Made by a program: the position numbers and the translations under genes
Notes under the pieces: model-generated
Database searches by the model: none
What the model was told of the DNA's origin: nothing
The model's input: the letters and a program-made list of their open reading frames with translations, nothing else
In this document: positions 57,881 through 64,000 of the stretch, one piece after another
Layout: every line of letters begins with the position of its first letter
How positions within the stretch are numbered: the first letter of the stretch is position 1
Origin: Bromus sterilis
Lineage: Eukaryota > Streptophyta > Magnoliopsida > Poales > Poaceae
Direction of reading: 5' to 3'
DNA length: 64,000 nt
Assembly (NCBI GenBank): GCA_950022295.1
Contig: OX465598.1
Location: forward strand, 177,400,001 to 177,464,000

Positions 57881-59317
57881 AGCTGTAGTTTTTAGTATTT
57901 TTCGATTTTAGTCTTGTTTTATTTTTATGTAAGGCAATTCTTTTGATGTAAGACTTGGCCACTGATGGATGAAAATTTTAATTTCCCATCAGACTTGTAA
58001 GTCGATTAGATACCTGACTTTGAATTTTTATGAATGAGAGCCGATGTTTTCGATGATATCTGTATTTGTAGCCCCCTGGGTCGATACAAATGTACTTGTA
58101 TCTTTTGATCGACTCATAGGATAGATCGACTTGTAGCCCCCATGAGTTGGTATAGTCACCTTCTGTGCCAAACCAGGTCATGTAACTAAAGTGATACTCC
58201 CCACGAGTTGGTACGATCATTATGGCGTCGTGCCAAATCTTGAATAAGAAATTTTGAAGTGTTACTCCCCAAGAGTCGGTGTATGCATCTGGGTGTTGTA
58301 CCGAGTCTTTTTTGTATGAAAAAACTTTGAAGTGTAGTCCCTGTGAGTCGGTATGTGCATCTGGGTGCTGTGACGAGTCACATAGGTCTAACTTTTATCT
58401 GAAAAGAAAAAATTGTTATGAATAACTAACAATGAAATATGACATTTGTATGCAAAAAATAAATTTAAAGGCTGATAGAAGCCGACTTGTGCCTCATCTT
58501 CTCACGTTGAGAGAGATTATTGGTACAAGAGTCGAAACTTCTCTGTAAGCCGGCACATATGACTAGCGTGCCCGGCTCTTAGGACTAAACTCGTTAGGCG
58601 TTTATGTAAGCCCCCAAAGTTTAGGCTAATCGGGATCGCGTTAGTCATATGAATTTGAGATGTACAGGACAAACTTTACGGCGTCGGTGGCCAATTCATG
58701 TATATGCTAGGATTTTTTTGTTAAGAGTCGATGGGTGCCATAGAAATCCCATATTTCCCGTGAATAAGTCATACACATGTGGAGTTTTACATATATATGT
58801 CGGCTTCTCAGATAAGAGTCGATGAATATCATTGAGCTCCTTGATTCTCCTGACTAAGAAATATACATGCTCATAGCTGGTAGAGGGTTGATCAGGACCC
58901 CAGGTCTCTGAGAAAAGATGTAAAAATATGCAATGTATGTTGCATCATGAAAAAATATGAAGATAGTAAAGCAAAGAAAAAGTCAGTTGTGATAAAAGTC
59001 GACTTTATGCATATGTGTGGCGAGAGCCGGTGCGATGAGAGTCTACTTTAGATATGGCGAAAGCCTAGTGTTATGAAGATCGACTTTGTATATTAAACAT
59101 GGCGAAAGCCTAGTGCGATGAAAATCGACTTATAGATTAAGTATGGCGAAACTCTAGTGCGATGAAAATCGACTTTGTGTTAAATATGGCGAAAGCCTAG
59201 TTGCGACGAAAGTCGACTTATATGTTAAGTATGGCGATAGCCTAATGCGATGAAAATCGACTTATACTTATTTATCATGTGGCGAGAGCCGGTGCGACGA
59301 GTGTCGACTTATATGTA
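57881..59317 (-). other. Non-coding 3' region of B2 with repeat arrays
   Basis: Parallel to 20801-22245 of B1. A degenerate array of about 66-bp units lies at about 58066-58385. Spacer follows, then the GGCGAAAGCC array from 59018. No gene was seen. Confidence 0.75.
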
Positions 59318-59350
59318 TTATATGGCGAAAGACGGTGCGACGAATGTCAA
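59018..59350 (-). repeat. Tandem repeat, about 44-bp period, 8 units
   Basis: Same unit as 21926-22225 in B1, with one unit more. Starts are near 59019, 59055, 59101, 59144, 59188, 59233, 59280 and 59324. Confidence 0.85.
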
Positions 59351-60520
59351 CTTATGTAGATGTACAATAGTTTTCCTATTATACTCAAGTATAATATGGA
59401 CGGAGTTGTGCGATGTTCCACGGCCTGGGAGTCTCCTCCATGGACAGCGTGACTTTGCCTTATCGCTTATATCAGCCAGGTAGTAGGATCCATTGTACAG
59501 GTTCTTGCTGACCACAAACGGTCCTTCCCATGGAAAGGATAACTTGTGCATTCCATCCTTTTTCTGTATGAGGCGAAGCACTAAGTCACCTTCCTGGAAA
59601 GTCTGACTTCTGATACGACGGCTATGATATCATTGCAGATCTTGCTGGTAGATAGCCGACTGAGCTGCTGTGAGTTCTTGTTTCTCATAAAGAATGTCCA
59701 AGGCGTCCTGCCTTGCTTTCTCATTATCGGCTTCCACATATGTTGTGACCCTTGGTGAGTCGTGACGGATGTCACTTGGGAGAACGGATTCTGCTCCATA
59801 TACCAGGAAGACAGGTGGGTAGCCTGTTGACCTGTTAGGAGTCGTCTGGATACTCCACAATACTGAGGGTAATTCTTCCTCCCAACAACCCGACGTTCTT
59901 TCCAAAGGGACGAAAATTCGGGGTTTGATGCCTCGAAGCAACTCTTGGTTGGCTCTCTCGGCTTGTCCGTTTGTTTGCGGATGATCCACCGATGCAAGGT
60001 CAAGTCGGATGTGCTCGTTCTGAAAGAATCTTCGCATAACCCCCTCTCATAGGTTAGATCCATTATCAGTGAAGATGTTGTGGGGGTAGCCGAATCTCTA
60101 TATTATCTTTTTCAAGAATTTTAATGTCGTGGATGCATCACATTTGCTGACCGGCTCTGCCTCAACCCATTTGGTGAATTTATCGACTCCCACCAGTAAG
60201 TGTGTATTCTTGTTGGCTGACCTTTTCAAAGGTCCCACCATATCAAGCTCCCACACTGCAAAGGGCCAAGTGATAGGGATCATCCTGAGTTCTTGAGCCG
60301 GCACATGAGCTTGCTTTGCATAGCGTTGACATCTGCCGCACTTCTTGACTATATCCTCTGCGTCCGCATGTGCTGTGAGCCAGTAGAATCCATGTCTATA
60401 AGCTTTAGCCACCAGCGAGTGAGATCCAGCGTGATGCCCACAATCTTCAGAGTGTTTCTCATTGAAGATCTGTCTGCCTTCTTCTGGTGAGATGCATCTC
60501 TGAAAAACGTCTGCGGGGCT
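59318..60520 (-). pseudogene. Integrase of Tat element B2 (broken)
   Basis: Blocks on the minus strand: 60412-60098 with CGRCQRYAKQ (zinc finger Cys pair), WELDMVGPLKR and DKFTKWVEAEPV; 60037-59630 with LASVDHPQTNGQAERANQEL, which supplies the catalytic Glu, and TPNRSTGYPPVFLVYG; 59581-59318 with KKDGMHKLSFPWEGPFVVSK. Frameshifts lie near 60080-60100 and 59600. It is better kept than the B1 copy around the HPQTNGQAE block. Confidence 0.87.
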
Positions 60521-61147
60521 TCACCGGTGTAACTCGCCATTGATGAGTACAAAATATTTGCTCCTCCTGACAATTTTTCTGGCCAGTACCTCATCTGTGT
60601 GTAGGATCCCCCGGGTCTTGTAATCCAAATAAGGCACAACCCATGAGGGGGTGGCGTGTATTGCGGCCACCAGGGTCGGTTCTGGATCCAGCTCTGCTAT
60701 GTCTTGCTCTATTGGTATTTGTACAGACGGCTTTGTTAGGACGTCCAGGAACACATTTGGTGGAACTGGCTTTCATTGAGAGTCGAGCCGGGACAAAGAG
60801 TCTACGGCTTCGTTTATCTTGCGCTCCACATAATCCACCTAGTACCCAAAAAAGAAACTAGCTTATCTTTCAACTTCTCGCCGATAGGCTACCATGGTGG
60901 CATCTTTGGAGTTCCATTTTCCTGACACTTGTTGAGAGACAAGGTCAGAGTCGCCATAGCATTGAATCCGGCTTATGCTCATTTCACGAGCCAGCCGCAG
61001 CCCATGAAGCAAGGCTTCATATTCCGCCGTGTTATTGGTGCAAGTGAACTGTAATTGTAGGACATAGCAGAATTTCTCTCCCTTAGGTGAGGTAAGGACC
61101 ACGCCAGCTCCTGATCCCTGGAGCTGCCGACTCCCGTCGAAGTGCAT
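60521..61147 (-). pseudogene. Archaeal-type RNase H and linker of Tat element B2
   Basis: 61147-60863 has MHFDGSRQLQGSGAGVVL, NNTAEYEALLHGLRLA and YGDSDLVSQQ, with the acidic residues in place. 60754-60521 is the linker (WVVPYLDYKTRG, ARKIVRRSKYFVLINGEL) leading to integrase. It is uninterrupted here, which shows the empty site of insertion D in B1. One frameshift lies near 60850. Confidence 0.88.
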
Positions 61148-61505
61148 TGTCCAATATTTGGTAATCGACTTCTCTGGGTTCTTGGATCTCTGTCAAGTCA
61201 TTGATGAAGTCGACCAGCGCCTGAGACTTGATGGTCATGCGTGGCTCATATTTGATATGATAAGCCCCCAACTCTAAGGCCCACTTTGCAATCCTTCCTG
61301 TGGCTTCCCGGTTCTGGATGATATCTGCAAGCGGTGCTGAGCTAACTACGGTTATGGGGTGCTCCTGGAAATAATGGTTAAGCTTCCGACTTGCCATGAA
61401 TACGCCAAGGACCAATTTCTCCCAGTGAGGGTAACGTTGCTTTGATGAAGTCAAGAACTCACTAACATAATAGACTGGCATCTGCAAGGGGTGCTCTTTA
61501 TCGGC
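61148..61505 (-). pseudogene. First RNase H of B2, 5' truncated
   Basis: 61487-61083 is open: VYYVSEFLTSSKQRYPHWEK, LNHYFQEHPITVVSSAPLAD, IAKWALELGAYHIKYEPR. The start of the domain is lost at the deletion junction near 61505. It is joined in frame to the second RNase H region. Confidence 0.8.
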
Positions 61506-61512
61506 ATCGATA
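61503..61512. other. Internal deletion junction in B2
   Basis: Sequence equal to B1 27638 (TTTATCGGC) is followed by sequence equal to B1 about 30691 (TCGAT..CTC.GTAAGC). About 3.05 kb is missing. Only a few bases of shared sequence are seen at the joint. Confidence 0.85.
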
Positions 61513-61571
61513 TCACTCTGTAAGCTTGCTACCCGTGCCTTGAGTCCGTTGACCCTTGTCCTCCAGGCCTC

Positions 61572-62282
61572 CTAGTTCTCCGTTGTCACCGTCATGGCCA
61601 ATGCATCGTCAAGAGAATTCAAGGCATTCGTGAGGGCTTCAGCTCTAGTGGGGACTTGTTCTGATGGACGGGCTGTCGGCTCCCTATCTGGATTAGGGGC
61701 CGCGCTGGCAGCCGGCTCTGTGCCTTGATTTTGGAATGCCTGACTCCCATGTCCTCCAATGTCGGCCATGAAAACCGTGGCGCAGTATGGAGGCTCAAAC
61801 TGAGGATAATCCGAGTTGTATTCTGGCACACTGGTGCCGAGTCTGTTGCTCCCCACGGACCGGATGGACCCCTCGTCTGAGAAGTTTCCTTCACTAGGGT
61901 ATGAGTCGGCATGAGTTAGATCTTCTGAAGCGTCATGCATTGGGAGCTCGACGGAGCGCTCCGGCTCTGGAGACTCATCAATGAATCCGACGAAAGTGTC
62001 TTTGGAGCCGGCATGTCGCCGACTCGAGGTTTCGATGGGAACTTCAGGATCTGGCTCTGGCTCAGATCCGTCCATCATGCCGAAGAAGATGTGGATAGAC
62101 CCGATCGGGACCAGATACCCTGATTCGACAGAATCGGCTTTAGGGCCCCAAGTTGAGTCGTCAATGCAGATCTTTCCGTGCCAGCTTCTGGTGATCCGTC
62201 CGGCGACGAATCCCTTCATGCCTTGCAGAGCTCCCTCCAGAATCTCAACACCTGCATGCGCAGGCCCCACGGTGGGCGCCAA
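61572..62282 (-). pseudogene. Gag N-terminal region of Tat element B2
   Basis: 236 codons open, starting at the primer site. Acidic and Ser/Pro-rich (DGSEPEPDPEVPIETSSRR, DESPEPERSVELPMHDASED), then a more neutral region and ALTNALNSLDDALAMTV. It matches the B1 gag start but has no internal stop. The gag core and knuckle that should follow are deleted. The true start codon is uncertain: the first frame codon is TTG within the primer site, and ATG codons follow. Confidence 0.7.
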
Positions 62283-62283
62283 C

Positions 62284-62844
62284 TATCGTGGGAAAGTCAC
62301 GGCAGATGTTCCAAAAGTCGAACTTGACATGGGACCTTTGCTGCGAGATGGATACGAGGAGAGAGTCGACATGGACAAGAGACTCGGCGATTTACCCAGG
62401 TTTCAGCCCCTCTTTGTCTCGAGGTAAAAGCCTATTCCTGCTTCTTATTATTATGGGTTCCGACTCTCCAATTAGAAGATTGGGTGGATCGATTACAAGA
62501 GATTCGGTTCGCAACCTTAGTCTCGAGGAGATCTAGGTTATGCCGAAAGTATCTAGTCCTATTTTGGATTGAGATTGTTCTGACTCTGGATCCCGTGGAT
62601 ATCGACTTATAAAGGCGTCGGGTCCCGGGGTTCTGCGAATCCGACTCCGACACGAGATGGAGTCCTATTCTACTTTACAAATATGCTACGTGCTATACAA
62701 GGTAATTTGAATTCCTTCTACGGCTTTGATCTTCATGCTTGGCGCAACCGGCTCGTGGCTGAGTGTCCTTTTGTGGGACTTCCTTAGGTGAGTCGTCCCG
62801 TCGATACTAATTCCGGGTTATGGGCTTGGTCCATCCCCCCGACA
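62284..62844 (-). repeat. 5' LTR of B2
   Basis: 561 bp, begins TATCGTGGGAAAGTC in plus orientation and ends CCCCCCGACA next to AAACC. The primer site is at 62264-62280. Confidence 0.92.
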
Positions 62845-64000
62845 AAACCCTCGAGGAGAACCCCCCCCCCATCGTGAAATACCTCTCTGTTATGCCGCCA
62901 CCGCGTTTCCAAGATCGGGAGCACTAGAAGACCTCTTCCCGGCACCCTGCTGGAGGAAGGATTGACCTCCGGGAGCTTCTCCACCACCATGGATGCTTCC
63001 CAGATGTGCCGTGAGTAGTCCCCCTTGGACCATGCGTCCATGACCAGTAGCTATGTGATGTCTTCTCTCCAATCTTATTCTTCAATTCTTAGTCCTTGTG
63101 AGCTTCCCTACATGATTAAGGCACCTATGTAATTTTCCTGTTGTTGCTATGTTGTGTTTGCTGGGATCCGATGGCTGATGAGATTATGTTCAGATCGTGA
63201 TGTGTTATATATTTGGTTTACCTTTTATATTTTGTTCTTGAGTAATTCTTGCATGTTCTCCGTTACTTTTTATTGCTTTGGCCAAGTAGTAGATGCTAAC
63301 TCCAAGAGGGAGCGTTATGCATGATTGTGGGTTCATGCCCGCCGATGTCTAGCTTGAGTGTTAGAAACATGAGACTAGGGGATGTGTTGTTGCCACCAGG
63401 GAGAAAACAACGGTGCTTGTAGCATCGGTTGCAAGGATTGTTTACCTTACGCATAGATTGTTAATGCAATTGTCTGTTGCTTTGAGTTTACACTTTGGAT
63501 GGGGCTCACAACTTAATACCAGCGAGATGTTCTGGATAGATATGTCAAGGTGGATGAATTAGTGAGTAGATGCAGATGGATTTCGGTCTACTTGTCTTGG
63601 GGTACTGCCGATACTTTTGAGCCTCTTACTTTCAAGTAGCATAATTAGCATTGCAGTGCATTTATAATTCTGTCAATTGCCTAGCTGTAATTTGTTCACC
63701 CAACTTAGTAGTTTTATCGTCTTTTGGGAGAGAGACATCACTAGTGAACATCATGGGACCCCGATCCATATTTCCACCACTGTTTACACCTCCACTTTAT
63801 TTACTGCTTTTACTTTCCGTTGCAATTATCACTACTATCTACCCTTGCATTTGATCCTTTGTAAACAACAAGGACGGAGAGATTGACAACCTCTCTGAAC
63901 TCGTTGGGAGAAAACTTACTTGTTGTGTGTGCAGGTCTATGTCAACTTGTCTCAATCCGGCAACTTAATATCTGGCGCCATTGACACCTACTTGCAGCAT

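Larger units (their letters stand above)
33818..62844 (-). mobile_element. Tat-lineage element B2, internally deleted, split by element F
   Basis: LTRs at 33818-34378 and 62284-62844. The target duplication AAACC is at 33813-33817 and 62845-62849. B2 sequence stops at 35183 and resumes at 57699, with F between. Without F the copy is about 6.5 kb, roughly 3 kb shorter than B1. The missing part, equal to about 27639-30690 of B1, covers the rest of RNase H, RT, protease and most of gag. B2 could not have moved without help once deleted. Confidence 0.9.
33429..64000 (+). repeat. 5' LTR of Athila-like element A-2, split by B2, runs off the window
   Basis: Starts TGGTATGTCCCAAACGTATC (canonical TGATACGTCCC), runs to 33817, is interrupted by B2, and resumes at 62850 to the window end. 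Alignment with the F LTR puts the true end about 100 bp beyond 64000. It lies directly against ORF-1 element DNA with no polypurine tract, so I read it as the 5' LTR of an element continuing to the right. A primer-site-like TGGCGCCATTGACAC at 63973 aligns with LTR-internal sequence of F and is not the primer site. Confidence 0.75.

Noticed and set aside
4083..64000. Tandem retrotransposon array (interior, LTR, interior, LTR) based on primer-site-like sequences at 14876 (TGGCATCGTTGTCAC) and 63973 (TGGCGCCATTGACAC).
   Set aside because: Alignment with the F LTR shows that both sites lie inside the LTR, roughly 100-150 bp before its end. The true primer site in F follows GAGTATCA at 51734. The flanks fit two separate elements.

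Overview
This window is wall-to-wall transposable-element DNA from a large plant genome. Nothing in it looks like an ordinary host gene, tRNA, rRNA or CRISPR array. The LTR-retrotransposon families point to a grass, most likely a Triticeae species (wheat, barley, rye or Aegilops type). The evidence is Athila-like elements with a tRNA-Asp-type primer site and the conserved AAGCGCTTGTTGGGAGGCAA block, a Tat-lineage element with two RNase H domains, a CRM-like chromovirus, and several LTRs of about 4 to 4.6 kb like those of barley LARD elements. Family labels (A, B, C, D, E, F, G, H, LARD-like) are my own working names. No database was searched.

Layout. 1-3153 is the end of a giant LTR (H1). 3154-15007 is the 3' end of an Athila-like element (A-1): 3' UTR, polypurine tract and 3' LTR. 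That LTR is split by a complete LARD-like element (5466-14770, duplication GTAAA) with 4.3-kb LTRs and only 603 bp inside. 15008-33428 is a fragment of an element carrying an ATHILA ORF-1-like gene. It is split by a nearly full-length Tat-lineage element, B1 (15249-32028, duplication CCATC, minus strand). B1 contains a giant solo LTR C (15973-19927, duplication AGAAA) and a non-autonomous element D (23450-26716, duplication CAGTG). At 33429 a second Athila-like 5' LTR (A-2) starts and runs off the window end. It is split by a second Tat copy, B2 (33818-62844, duplication AAACC). B2 is split by a third Athila-like element, F (35184-57698, duplication CCATC, minus strand). The LTRs of F are invaded by a CRM-like element E (about 35485-42695), a giant solo LTR H2 (42832-47395, duplication TCAAT) and a solo LARD-like LTR (52362-56673, duplication AGTGT). 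Reading outward to inward, the order of insertion is ORF-1 element, A-2, B2, F, then E, H2 and the solo LARD-like LTR.

How the genes work together. The Tat copies carry gag, protease, reverse transcriptase, RNase H, archaeal-type RNase H and integrase on the minus strand, all broken by stops, frameshifts or insertions. B2 has also lost about 3 kb spanning gag core to RT. On the opposite strand, near the 3' LTR, both Tat copies carry what looks like a self-contained gene: TATA box, CT-rich leader, CCATGG start, Gly/Arg-rich N-terminus, a plant B3-type DNA-binding domain and an acidic tail. Each copy is damaged differently, so the ancestor was probably intact. This antisense B3-like gene is the most interesting item here. 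Other notable items are a gag fragment copied into the CRM-like LTR, a cluster of GGACGTCCG palindromes in that LTR, and two sequence boxes shared by giant LTRs that are otherwise strongly diverged.
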